From positions 744,001-808,000 of the forward strand of contig JAUMBQ010000006.1 in the NCBI GenBank assembly GCA_032119595.1: a DNA stretch of 64,000 bases, read 5' to 3'. The position numbers and the translations under genes are program-made. Each line of letters opens with the position of its first letter. Position 1 is the stretch's first letter. Positions 52,214-60,732 of this stretch are shown one piece after another. The notes under the pieces were generated by a model. That model was not told where the DNA came from and searched no databases. It saw only the letters and a list, made by a program, of their open reading frames with translations. Source of the stretch: JAGIBJ01 sp032119595 (GTDB taxonomy: Bacteria; Actinomycetota; Thermoleophilia; Solirubrobacterales; Solirubrobacteraceae).

Positions 52214-52849
52214 TCAGGCCGCGAGCACGGTCCGGTCGATCCATTCCACGACCGCCGCCGCGACGAGCTCGAGGTCTCGTTTCAGGCCGTGGTCGCCACG
52301 GACCTGGACGACTTCGCGACTCAGCGACGCGTCCCGCTCCGGCATGCCGAAGCGGTCGCTCTGGCCCTGGAGAATGAGGAGCGGGACGCCGGCCTCGTCG
52401 AGCTCGTCTTGTCGGCTTGCGCCCTTGGGCGTCACGAGCGGGAAGGCGAGGCAGAGGACGCCGGCGGCGCCGGTCGCGAGGGCCGTGCGGCAAGCGACGC
52501 GAGCGCCCGAAGATCGCCCGCCGGTGATGAGCGGTCGGCCGGCGAGATCGAGCTGCGCGATGACGGCCTGCCAGGCCTCGTCGAGCTGGTTCGCAGGCGC
52601 AGCAGACTTGCGGCCCGCGACACGGTATGGCTGCTCGACGAGCACCACAGCGACACCGATCTGCAGCACCGCGGCCGCGACCGCTTGCAGGTCCGGGGCG
52701 GTGACCGAGCCGCCGGCGCCATGCCCGAGGACGAGGGTCGCCCGGACCTCGCTCACCGGATCGGTGCGGTGGATCCGCGCGGTGCCTCGCGGCGTGTCGA
52801 GTTCGGCGACGACCTCGAGCAGGGGCACGGGCTCTTCAGGGGCAGGCAC
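52214..52849 (-). CDS. Alpha/beta hydrolase (KANL3/Tex30-like)
   Basis: A 211-residue alpha/beta-hydrolase-fold protein of the KANL3/Tex30 dienelactone-hydrolase-like group. LVLGHGAGGSVTAPDL near residue 39 is the oxyanion region, TGGRSSGARVACRTA near 110 holds the nucleophile elbow Ser, LLILQGQSDRFG near 158 an acidic residue and RGDHGLKRDLE near 185 the catalytic His. Start is GTG 52849. It probably hydrolyses an ester; substrate unknown. It is convergent with the FAD oxidoreductase gene. Confidence 0.82.
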   Translation of the reverse strand: MPAPEEPVPLLEVVAELDTPRGTARIHRTDPVSEVRATLVLGHGAGGSVTAPDLQAVAAAVLQIGVAVVLVEQPYRVAGRKSAAPANQLDEAWQAVIAQLDLAGRPLITGGRSSGARVACRTALATGAAGVLCLAFPLVTPKGASRQDELDEAGVPLLILQGQSDRFGMPERDASLSREVVQVRGDHGLKRDLELVAAAVVEWIDRTVLAA

Positions 52850-52931
52850 GCCCCAGACTTTACGTCGCGGAACCAGCAGCGGCGCCCGTGATCAGGCGCC
52901 GCTGCGGATCAGACGATCGGCCTGGCCGTGA

Positions 52932-55007
52932 TCAGCTCGTCGGAGTCAGGGCGATCATCATCGCGTTGCCTTTGCCGGCGGTCAGCGGGCTGACGATGCC
53001 CGTGAGTCCGCCACAGCCAACCAGGTTGCTGATCGCGAACGTCCCGGCAAGCGAGCCCCCGGCAGCGAGCGTGAACGGCGACGTGGAAGCCAGCGGAACG
53101 CTCGCGACCTGCTTGGCCTGGCAGTTCGCATCACTCACGATGTCGATCCCGAACAGCGACACGCGCGGGATCTTGATGCGCATTTTCGCGACCAGTGAGA
53201 GCGACGTTCCCGCGAGCGTGCCCGTCACCTTCTCGGTCGGTACGAACGCGAGCTGCGCCGTCACCGGGATCAGCCCCAGCACGGTGAGCTGCGCCGTCGC
53301 GCGATCCAGCGCGAGATCGGCCGAGACGGCACCGGTGCCGGCCGCCGGAGTAACGCCCTTCAACGTGCCAGCGAGTGGCACCGAACCCTTGACGAGGGTC
53401 TTGAGCGCGACGGCGCCCTTGACCGCGAAGTTCGCCGGCTGGGTGGGGGCGAAGAACGTGAGGTCGTCGCCGGGGGTGTCGATCGATCGACAGTCCGTGA
53501 CCACGCACGGGCCCTTGCCCACGACGACGACGTTGGCGGTCCCGATGGACCAGTCGCGGTCGAAGATCGAGGCCTTCACGACGGCCTGCGTCCCGTCAGT
53601 ACTGACGGACTGCACGAGTCCCTGCCCGAAGCCAGGGAGGAGGACGAGCTCGTCAATGTCGCTGAGACCAGTGCCCTTGAGCGTGAACTCGATGGTGCCC
53701 TGCGTGTTCGGGAACCGGTTCGGCGCGATCGACGTGATCGTGGGGAGCGGCTTCGCCGACGTCGCGTCGTAGAGCGTGATGTCGTCGCCTGGGGTGTCGA
53801 TCGATTCGCACCGCGCGGTCTCGCACGGGCCGGTCCCAACGACGATGACACTCGCTGCGCCGAGAGGATGATCGGCCCCGAGCAGCGGCACTCTCACGAC
53901 AGCCTCAGTCCCGCTGGCGTTCACCGACTGGACGAGCCCGTTCTGACTGCCGGCGATCTTCACGAGCTGATCGATGCGGTTGAGACCGGTTCCCTGGATG
54001 GTGAACTGGAAGTTGTTCGCAGGGACCGGGATACGGTTCGGCGAGACGGACGTGATCGTCGGCAGCGGCTGCGGCGGGCCGCCGCGCGAGTAGAGGTTTG
54101 CGGGACTGGTCAGGGACTTCCCGAACGGCGACTGGACCTGCAGGTGATACGACGATCCGAACGTGCAGAGGGTGCACGTGGGGACGGTGTACTCGATCGT
54201 CTCATCGTCCTTGATCACGAACGGCCGGTCGCGCTCGACGAGCCCGTCGGCGAGGAGTTCGCGTACGTACGTGAAGTGGTCGCCCTTGATCGTGACGACG
54301 TTTCCGCCATTGAGCGGACCGAAGCTCGGTGAGATCGACTCGATGACTGGGGCTGGCAGTGCTCCGGCAGAGCTCGGAATGACGGCCAGTGGGGACACCG
54401 CGCTGCCGGACCCGTAGGCGCGGCACGTCTCCGCAGCGCCAGTCGGCACGGGGCGGGATTCCGCAGTCTTCCCGAGGCTCCGTCGAACAGTGAGGTGCGC
54501 GACGTCGATGACCACCGGCGCATCTCCCGCGGTCGTGGTCGTGTCGGTCCGGAGCGGACCGGCGAACGGCACGGTGTAGCTCCAGAGGTTCCAGTAGACC
54601 GTCGCAATTGGCGACTCGGGGAGCTGGGCGGGCAGTCCACCGACGGTGAGCGTCGATCCGGTGGCGCCGCGGAGCGACAGACCGATCGCGTCGATGTCGA
54701 CCCATGCGACGTCTCGGAGCTCCAGACTGTAGTCCGGCCACGGAACGCCAATGCCATACCGGCCGCTGAACGAGCCGGAGATGTCTGTCACCTCGATCGA
54801 CTCGCCGGGGGCGGTGGTGTCCGGCACGGTCGCTTTGAGCGTGAGCTCGTTTCGGGTCGCGAAGCCGTAGGCCAATCCACTGGCGTCGGCACCCTCGCAG
54901 ACCATCGGGACGGTCACGTTGACCACGCGGGTGCCCGCGGCAGCTGCGCCGGCCGGGAAGGCAACCAACGCGGTGGCCGCGACAGCCAGAGAACGGGATA
55001 GGAGCAT
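52932..55007 (-). CDS. Secreted multi-IPT protein with shared C-terminal domain
   Basis: A 691-residue protein. Signal peptide SLAVAATALVAFPAGAAAA; an N-terminal beta domain (VVNVTVPMVCEGADASGLAY, resembling DUF6801); three IPT/TIG domains (IESISPSFGPLNGGNVVTIK near 245; ITSVSPNRIPVPANNFQFTI near 345; ITSIAPNRFPNTQGTIEFTL near 435); then the 165-residue domain from GAVALKTLVKGSVPL to SPLTAGKGNAMMIAL shared with the proteins at 7210 and 45970. Domains two and three each end with a CESIDTPGDD/CRSIDTPGDD tag, which points to an internal duplication. GAGG five bases before the ATG fixes the start. Confidence 0.82.
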   Translation of the reverse strand: MLLSRSLAVAATALVAFPAGAAAAGTRVVNVTVPMVCEGADASGLAYGFATRNELTLKATVPDTTAPGESIEVTDISGSFSGRYGIGVPWPDYSLELRDVAWVDIDAIGLSLRGATGSTLTVGGLPAQLPESPIATVYWNLWSYTVPFAGPLRTDTTTTAGDAPVVIDVAHLTVRRSLGKTAESRPVPTGAAETCRAYGSGSAVSPLAVIPSSAGALPAPVIESISPSFGPLNGGNVVTIKGDHFTYVRELLADGLVERDRPFVIKDDETIEYTVPTCTLCTFGSSYHLQVQSPFGKSLTSPANLYSRGGPPQPLPTITSVSPNRIPVPANNFQFTIQGTGLNRIDQLVKIAGSQNGLVQSVNASGTEAVVRVPLLGADHPLGAASVIVVGTGPCETARCESIDTPGDDITLYDATSAKPLPTITSIAPNRFPNTQGTIEFTLKGTGLSDIDELVLLPGFGQGLVQSVSTDGTQAVVKASIFDRDWSIGTANVVVVGKGPCVVTDCRSIDTPGDDLTFFAPTQPANFAVKGAVALKTLVKGSVPLAGTLKGVTPAAGTGAVSADLALDRATAQLTVLGLIPVTAQLAFVPTEKVTGTLAGTSLSLVAKMRIKIPRVSLFGIDIVSDANCQAKQVASVPLASTSPFTLAAGGSLAGTFAISNLVGCGGLTGIVSPLTAGKGNAMMIALTPTS

Positions 55008-55505
55008 GAGCGCCTCGGACGATGGACTGGCGGCGCGTGCAGCGCCTGGGACAGCGGCAACTCTACAGACGTAGATACGGAGGCGCAAGCAGGGATGTTT
55101 CCGCGCCGTTGGACGGTCCGGGGAAGCTCCACACCAAGCGTTTGGGTGGTGTTCAGGGTGTGGTTCGGGGTGGCTGGGGGTTGTGCTGGCGGCATGGACT
55201 CCGCAGGATCCGGGGCGCAGGGGACGGCCGCGCGTCGGACTCTGATCGCGAGACATCCCCCGGCCTCAGGTGCGTTAGGCGCGCCCACCTCCATAGAGCT
55301 TCGCGTCGGGGGACGCGAAGTCCGCCCAAACCGGGTCGGTCGGCTGTCCACCGACCGATCCGGTCGCGGCGGGCCGTCCCGCAGCTGGAGCAGTACACGA
55401 CGATCGACAACGTGCAGCCGATGGCTTCGCGTACCGCGATTTCATCGATGACAGCCGGGCCGCGGGTCGCCTCTCCCTGCTGGAGGGGCCGCAGTGCGCA
55501 GCGAG
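55008..55505. other. Gene-free region
   Basis: About 500 nt between the secreted IPT gene start and the AAA gene stop. No frame is convincing, although one minus-strand frame near 55380 reads VYCSSCGTARR. A 9-bp hairpin lies at 55299-55320. Confidence 0.5.
55299..55320 (-). terminator. Hairpin downstream of the AAA gene
   Basis: CTTCGCGTC-GGGG-GACGCGAAG, a perfect 9-bp stem 186 nt beyond the AAA stop on the minus strand. Confidence 0.45.
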
Positions 55506-57101
55506 TTAGCTGACGGGGACGAATCGGCCGTGCGCTGAGGCGCGTAGGCGGGCGATGTCTTCGGCGCGGGAGCGGGAGAGCGGGACGGTCGACTCGGCTT
55601 CCTTCACGTACGCCGCGGTGCCCGCGGGCACACGGTGCTGGAGCGATCCGAGGAGGGCGCCCACGACGACCTGTTCGAGTTCCGCGCCGCTGAATCCGTC
55701 GGTGGCGGTGATGATCGTCGGCAGGTCGACGCCGTCCGGGTCTTGCCGGCGCATGCGCAGGTGAATCGAGAGGATCGTGCCGCGTTCGGCGGCGGTCGGC
55801 AGGTCGACGAAGAACAGTTCGTCGAATCGTCCTTTGCGCAGCAGTTCGGGTGGGAGGCCGAGGATGTCGTTGGCGGTGGCGACGATGAAGACGCCGTCGT
55901 TGCGCTCGGACATCCAGGTGAGCAGCGAGCCGAGGATGCGTTGTGAGGTGCCGCCGTCGGTGCTGTCGCCGCCGCCCGAGGCGATGGCCTTTTCGATCTC
56001 GTCGATCCAGAGGACGACGGGCGCGAGGGAGCTGGCGACTTCTAGGGCTCGGCGCAGGTTGCGTTCGCTTTCGCCGATGTATTTGTCGTAGAGGCGGCCG
56101 GCGTCGAGCTTGATGAGTGGGAGCTGCCAGGTGTGGGCGATGACCTTGGCGGCGAGTGATTTTCCGCAGCCCTGCACCCCGGTCAGGAGCACGCCTTTGG
56201 GGGCGGGAAGGTTCATTGCTTGGGCTTCGGGTGTGAAGCCGACGCGGGCGCGCTCGAGCCAGGTTTGGAGGCGGCCGAAGCCGCCGAGTGGCGCGGTGGA
56301 GGCGTTTGGCGGGAAGTATTCGAGGACGCCGCTGTCGCTGAGGGCGCGGGCTTTGAGGTCGGCGATGCGTGGGAGGTCGCCGAGGTGAAGGATGCGGTCT
56401 TCGACGGCGACGTATTGCAGGACTTGTCGTGCTTGTTTGAGCGTGAGGCCGCGGAGTGCGGCGACGATCTCTAGGCGGTCGAGCGGGCTGAGGGCGACGT
56501 CGGCGGAGCGGGCGAGGGTGACGGCGGAGATCACTTCGTTGAGGGTCGCTTGGTATTCGGCGTGGCTTGGGGGGCCGAGTGGGTAGGCGACGACGGCGTC
56601 GGTGAGTTCGCGGGGGAGGTCGGGGGTGGTGCCGAGGATGACGACGGTGGAGCGGCGGCCGCCGGCTTCGAAGGCGGCGATGGCGTCGCGGAGTGAGCGC
56701 ACGACGGAGGGGGTGCTGAGCTGGCCGCGTAGGTCGCGTAGGACGTAGATGGCTTCGGTGCGCATCTCGATGATGCCGGCGAGGGCTGCGGCGGGGTCGG
56801 CGGTCTTGTACATGGGGTCCGTTTCGCCGCGGCGGATGAGGCCGCGGGTCATGGTCCAGTCGAAGACGGGGAGTCTGAGTTGGTAGCCGACGTCGTCGAG
56901 GATCGCGAGGGCGCGTTCCTCTTCGTCGGTTTCCAGGGCGACCGCGGCGTGGCGGGAGTCGACCAGGGTGCAGAGGTCGCGGGTCGGGGTGGCGGCGGGG
57001 GCCTCTGGCGCGCCGGGCCTGGTCGGCGGGAACGCGGCCGGGCCCGTGCCTCGTCCCGGCGCCCCAGATCCGGGAGGTGCTACGGAACGGCCTGAGTTCA
57101 T
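55506..57101 (-). CDS. AAA ATPase (Ycf46-like)
   Basis: A 531-residue protein. A Pro-rich N-terminus is followed by a degenerate first P-loop-like domain (VVILGTTPDLPRELTD near residue 150) and one active AAA domain: Walker A LLTGVQGCGKSLAAKVIA near 285, Walker B PVVLWIDEIEKAIASGG near 345, and arginine-finger region RKGRFDELFFVDLP near 410. This layout matches the Ycf46-like ATPases of cyanobacteria and other bacteria, linked with CO2/photosynthesis regulation there but otherwise obscure. ATG 57101 is used, with GTG 57119 possible. The 290 nt before it hold the tandem structured element, which would be its leader if transcription runs through. Confidence 0.88.
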   Translation of the reverse strand: MNSGRSVAPPGSGAPGRGTGPAAFPPTRPGAPEAPAATPTRDLCTLVDSRHAAVALETDEEERALAILDDVGYQLRLPVFDWTMTRGLIRRGETDPMYKTADPAAALAGIIEMRTEAIYVLRDLRGQLSTPSVVRSLRDAIAAFEAGGRRSTVVILGTTPDLPRELTDAVVAYPLGPPSHAEYQATLNEVISAVTLARSADVALSPLDRLEIVAALRGLTLKQARQVLQYVAVEDRILHLGDLPRIADLKARALSDSGVLEYFPPNASTAPLGGFGRLQTWLERARVGFTPEAQAMNLPAPKGVLLTGVQGCGKSLAAKVIAHTWQLPLIKLDAGRLYDKYIGESERNLRRALEVASSLAPVVLWIDEIEKAIASGGGDSTDGGTSQRILGSLLTWMSERNDGVFIVATANDILGLPPELLRKGRFDELFFVDLPTAAERGTILSIHLRMRRQDPDGVDLPTIITATDGFSGAELEQVVVGALLGSLQHRVPAGTAAYVKEAESTVPLSRSRAEDIARLRASAHGRFVPVS

Positions 57102-57125
57102 GCCTGGGTGAATCGGCACCGACCC

Positions 57126-57244
57126 GCTGGGGGTTGAGCCGCATGTTCAGACGCAACCCGGCCGGCTGCGTCTGAGTGTCCTATCGCGCCGCAGATTCCG
57201 TTCGCGCGCGAGTGGTTCAGGCCGGCGGCCGGGCCACTTGCGGA
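57126..57244. ncRNA. Structured element, unit A of a 120-nt tandem pair
   Basis: Contains hairpin 1 (10-bp stem 57146-57155 with 57167-57176, 11-nt loop), the conserved linker CTATCGCGCCGCAGAT at 57181, and hairpin 2 (stem 57208-57215 with 57234-57241, inner loop TTCA/GGG, inner stem GGCC-GGCC). Whether it is an RNA, and on which strand, is not settled. Confidence 0.55.
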
Positions 57245-57245
57245 C

Positions 57246-57366
57246 TACCTACTGGAGAGAGTGTGCTCAGCCGCAGCCGGGCGGGTTGCGACTGAGTGCT
57301 CTATCGCGCCGCAGATCCGCCGCGGGTGGAGTCGGTTTAGGCCGCCAGGCCGGGCCGGCTCCACAC
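57246..57366. ncRNA. Structured element, unit B of a 120-nt tandem pair
   Basis: Same layout as unit A, shifted by exactly 120 nt: hairpin 1 (57266-57275 with 57287-57296), linker CTATCGCGCCGCAGAT at 57301, hairpin 2 (57326-57335 with 57355-57364, inner loop TTTA/GGG, inner stem GGCC-GGCC). Stems differ from unit A but stay paired. Confidence 0.55.
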
Positions 57367-57393
57367 GTGGCGGAGATGCAAGCGAGAGGATGC

Positions 57394-60273
57394 TCAGCCG
57401 CAGCCGGTGTTGTTACCGCAGGTGGAGCAGGTGTAGCAGGCGCCGGTGCGCTGCATCATGCCGCCGCATTGGCCGCAGGCGGGGCCGAGGTCGAGGCCGA
57501 CCATTTTGGCGGGGACGACCGGTGGGGTGTCGGTCATTTTGGTGGCGGCAGCGACGGGGGCGCTGGGCTTGGTGCGGGGTTTGATGGCGGGGGCACCGAC
57601 GATCGAGCCGCCGTTGCCGCCGTTGGCGGGGCCGGCGGTGTCGCCGCGGCCGACGATGGCGCGGGCAGCGTCTTCTTTGGCGAGGACGCCGGCGGTGCGG
57701 ATGCCGAGGGCTTCCTGGTGCTCGGTGGTGAGGAACCGGGAGGCGATCCAGCGCATGAAGTAGTCCGGCATGGACTTCGCGAAGGGAATCTCGGGGTTTT
57801 GGGTGATGCCTTCGGGCTCGAAGCGCATGTACGCGAACTTCTCGACGAGCGTTTCGAGCGGCACGCCGTACTGCAGCGAGATGCTGACGGACGTCGCGAA
57901 GGCGTTCATCATGCCGCGCATGGTGGAGCCTTCTTTGCCGACGTCGGTGAGGAAGATCTCGCCGACGGTGCCGTCTTCGTACATGCCTGCCGTGATGTAG
58001 CCCTCGTGGCCACCGACGGAGAACTTGTGCGTGATGGACTGGCGCTCGCGGGGCATGCGGCGGCGGGCGGGGCCGGATTCGGCGCGGGCGGCAATCGTCG
58101 CGGCCTCAACGGCGGCGTCGATGTCGGCCTGCGTGAACGCGGTGCCGCCGAGCTCGACTTCCTTCTGCGCGTCGGTGCGCAGGGCCTGGGCGGTCTTGGA
58201 GCCGTCGCGGTAGATCGCGAGAGCCTTCACACCGAGGCGCCACGCTTCGACGTAGGCCTCGTTGATGTCGGCGATGGTCGACTCGTGCGGCATGTTGACC
58301 GTCTTGGAGATCGCGCCCGACAGGAACGGCTGCGCCGCACCCATCATCTTGATGTGGCCCATGGCGCTGATCGCGCGGGCGCCGACGGCAACGTCGAACA
58401 CCGAGAGGTGCTCGTCCTTGAGCTCGGGCGCGCCGATGATCGTGCCGTGCTCGTTGATGTAGGCCTCGATCTGGCCGACCTGCTGCGGCGTGTAGCCGAG
58501 GGTCTCCAGGGCGAGCGGCACCGTGCGGTTCACGATTGTCATGGAGCCGCCGCCGACGAGCTCCTTGTATTTGACAAGCGAGAAGTCCGGCTCGATGCCG
58601 GTCGTGTCGCAGTCCATGAGGAACGAGATGGTGCCGGTCGGCGCGAGCACGGTGGCCTGCGCGTTGCGGTAGCCGTGCTTCTCACCGAGCTCGACGGCTT
58701 CGTCCCAGCTCTTGCGAGCAGCGGCGAGCAGCTCGTCGTCGATGATGTACGTGGAGTCGATGTCGTGCGCAGCCTTCTGGTGCATGCGCATGACGTTCAG
58801 GTGCGGCTCTTTGTTTTCTTCGTACTTCTCGAACGGGCCGACGGCCTCCGCGAGGAGTGCAGACTGGCGGTACGCGCGGCCCGTCATGAGGGCGGTGACG
58901 GCACCGGCGATGCCGCGGCCTTCGTCGGAGTCGTACGCGAGGCCGTTGGCCATCAGGTAGGCGCCGAGGTTGGCGTAGCCGAGGCCGAGCTGGCGGAACG
59001 CACGGGCGTTCGCGCCGATCTCCGGCGTCGGGTAGCTCGACGGGCCGACGATGATCTCCTGCGCGAACAGGACGATGTCGATTGCGTGCTCGTAGGCCTT
59101 CACATCGAAGGAACCGTCGGGGCGACGGAACTTCATCAGGTTGAGCGAAGCGAGGTTGCAGGCCGAGTCGTCGACGTGCATGTACTCAGAGCACGGGTTC
59201 GACGCGTTGATTCGGCCGGAGTTCGGGCTCGTGTGCCACTTGTTGATCGTGCCGTCGTACTGGACGCCCGGGTCGGCGCAGCGCCAAGCGGCCTCGGCGA
59301 TCTCCATCATCAGCTCGCGGGCCTTGATCGGCTCGCCGACCGGCTTGCCGGTGACGCGGGCGATGAGGTTCCACTCACCGTCGTTCTCGACGGCCTCCAT
59401 GAACTCGTCCGACAGGCGGACGGAGTTGTTGGCGTTTTGGTACTGGATCGACTTGAAGCCGTCGCCATCGATCGACATGTCGAAGCCTGCGTCGCGCAGC
59501 GCCTCGGCTTTGTCTTCCTCTTTGGCCTTGCACCAGATGAACTCGCGAATGTCCGGATGGTCGACGTCGAGGACGACCATCTTGGCCGCGCGGCGCGTCT
59601 TGCCGCCAGACTTGATCGTGCCAGCCCAGGAGTCGGCGCCGCGCATGAACGAGACGGGACCCGAAGCGGTGCCGCCCTTGGCGAGCGGCTCCATCGAGCC
59701 GCGGATGTTCGAGAGGTTGATGCCGGACCCCGAGCCACCGCGGAAAATGCGGCCCTCGCGGGTGTTCCAGTCGAGGATCGAGTCCATCGTGTCGTCGACG
59801 GACAGGATGAAGCAGGCGGAGCACTGCGGCTCCTCTTCGAAGCCGACGTTGAACCAGACGGGGCTGTTGAAGGCCGCGACCTGGTGCAGCAGGATGTGCG
59901 TGAGTTCGGCCTCGAACGCGTCGCCGTCTTCCTCAGAGGCGAAGTAGCCGCGATCACGGCCCCAGCCGGCGATCGTGCCGGACACGCGGCCGATCATCTG
60001 CTTGACGGACTTCTCGCGCTTCGGCGAGCCCATCTGGCCGCGGAAGTACTTCTGAGCGACGATGTTGGTCGAGTTCTGCGACCACGTCTTCGGGAACTCG
60101 ACGCCCTTCTGCTCGAAGGAGACCTTGCCACCAAAACCAATGATCGCGTCGCGAATCTCCCACTCGACAGATTCGAAGGGATGCACGCCGGGTTCGGTGA
60201 ACATACGCGCGACGCGCATGGCGGATCCGCGGCGGTTCTCCGATTCGAGCGTGGTCTGCGACGGGCTGGTCAT
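57394..60273 (-). CDS. nrdJ: Adenosylcobalamin-dependent ribonucleotide reductase (class II)
   Basis: A 959-residue class II reductase that makes deoxyribonucleotides with B12 as radical source and needs no separate small subunit. Features in order: N-terminal AFNSPVWFNVGFEEEPQCSA near residue 133, FRGGSGSGINLSNIRG near 178, GGKTRRAAKMVVLDVDHPDI near 223, NPCSEYMHVDDSACNLASLN near 358, LAPTGTISFLMDCDTTGIEP near 545. The C-terminus is a Cys-rich ribbon (CGQCGGMMQRTG, CYTCSTCGNN) used for reduction. ATG 60273 fits the family. No nrdR or cobalamin riboswitch was recognised in the 460-nt upstream region. Confidence 0.97.
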   Translation of the reverse strand: MTSPSQTTLESENRRGSAMRVARMFTEPGVHPFESVEWEIRDAIIGFGGKVSFEQKGVEFPKTWSQNSTNIVAQKYFRGQMGSPKREKSVKQMIGRVSGTIAGWGRDRGYFASEEDGDAFEAELTHILLHQVAAFNSPVWFNVGFEEEPQCSACFILSVDDTMDSILDWNTREGRIFRGGSGSGINLSNIRGSMEPLAKGGTASGPVSFMRGADSWAGTIKSGGKTRRAAKMVVLDVDHPDIREFIWCKAKEEDKAEALRDAGFDMSIDGDGFKSIQYQNANNSVRLSDEFMEAVENDGEWNLIARVTGKPVGEPIKARELMMEIAEAAWRCADPGVQYDGTINKWHTSPNSGRINASNPCSEYMHVDDSACNLASLNLMKFRRPDGSFDVKAYEHAIDIVLFAQEIIVGPSSYPTPEIGANARAFRQLGLGYANLGAYLMANGLAYDSDEGRGIAGAVTALMTGRAYRQSALLAEAVGPFEKYEENKEPHLNVMRMHQKAAHDIDSTYIIDDELLAAARKSWDEAVELGEKHGYRNAQATVLAPTGTISFLMDCDTTGIEPDFSLVKYKELVGGGSMTIVNRTVPLALETLGYTPQQVGQIEAYINEHGTIIGAPELKDEHLSVFDVAVGARAISAMGHIKMMGAAQPFLSGAISKTVNMPHESTIADINEAYVEAWRLGVKALAIYRDGSKTAQALRTDAQKEVELGGTAFTQADIDAAVEAATIAARAESGPARRRMPRERQSITHKFSVGGHEGYITAGMYEDGTVGEIFLTDVGKEGSTMRGMMNAFATSVSISLQYGVPLETLVEKFAYMRFEPEGITQNPEIPFAKSMPDYFMRWIASRFLTTEHQEALGIRTAGVLAKEDAARAIVGRGDTAGPANGGNGGSIVGAPAIKPRTKPSAPVAAATKMTDTPPVVPAKMVGLDLGPACGQCGGMMQRTGACYTCSTCGNNTGCG

Positions 60274-60732
60274 GGTGCTCTTCTCCTGCTCTCTGACGAC
60301 GAGGCGGCGTCGTTCTCCGGGGGTTGGGGCGTTGGTCCGCTCCGGTTCTGGGCCCTTTAGGGGGTAACACCTGATCCTTGCGAACCGGTCGGACGGAACG
60401 GGGCGCCCGGCCAGGTGGCTGGGCGTCTCGCCGGAGCGGTGCCGCGCCAGGTGCTGGCGAGCCTCATTCCGGGTCCTTCAGGTCGTCTTGTGAAGCTAGC
60501 GCGGAAGAGCAGCGTTCGCGAGGGTCGTTCCCGCTCGGAGCGGGTTTCGATCTTGCAAACTCACCACACGAAAAATCCGCTCAATGCGGAGAGACGCACC
60601 ATGCACGCGGGGCGGCGGAACCGGACGGACGCGCGAGCTCCTGGCACGCCCCCACTGACGTCTACACGGCCTACCGAACCGGATTCCGGCAGACGTGACA
60701 GACCGTCTAGCGGAGGGTGACGATGCGCTGGT
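60274..60732. other. Gene-free region upstream of nrdJ
   Basis: 459 nt between two leftward genes. No coding frame. A short hairpin CCCGCT-CGG-AGCGGG lies at 60530-60544 and a less GC-rich patch at 60550-60600 may hold a promoter for nrdJ. I found no cobalamin-riboswitch core. Confidence 0.5.

Noticed and set aside
55153..55450. Small minus-strand gene reading VYCSSCGTARRDRIGRW
   Set aside because: No clear start or ribosome site, the C-terminal half is low-complexity, and a hairpin interrupts it; may be a gene remnant but not supportable.
57238..60360. A 1040-codon open frame antisense to nrdJ
   Set aside because: Its translation is biased (Val/Asp/Ala/Arg-rich) and mirrors nrdJ codon use in very high GC DNA; nrdJ on the other strand is a full, conserved gene.
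60274..60732. Cobalamin riboswitch expected upstream of B12-dependent nrdJ
   Set aside because: No B12-box or the usual multi-stem core was found by eye; a covariance search would be decisive.
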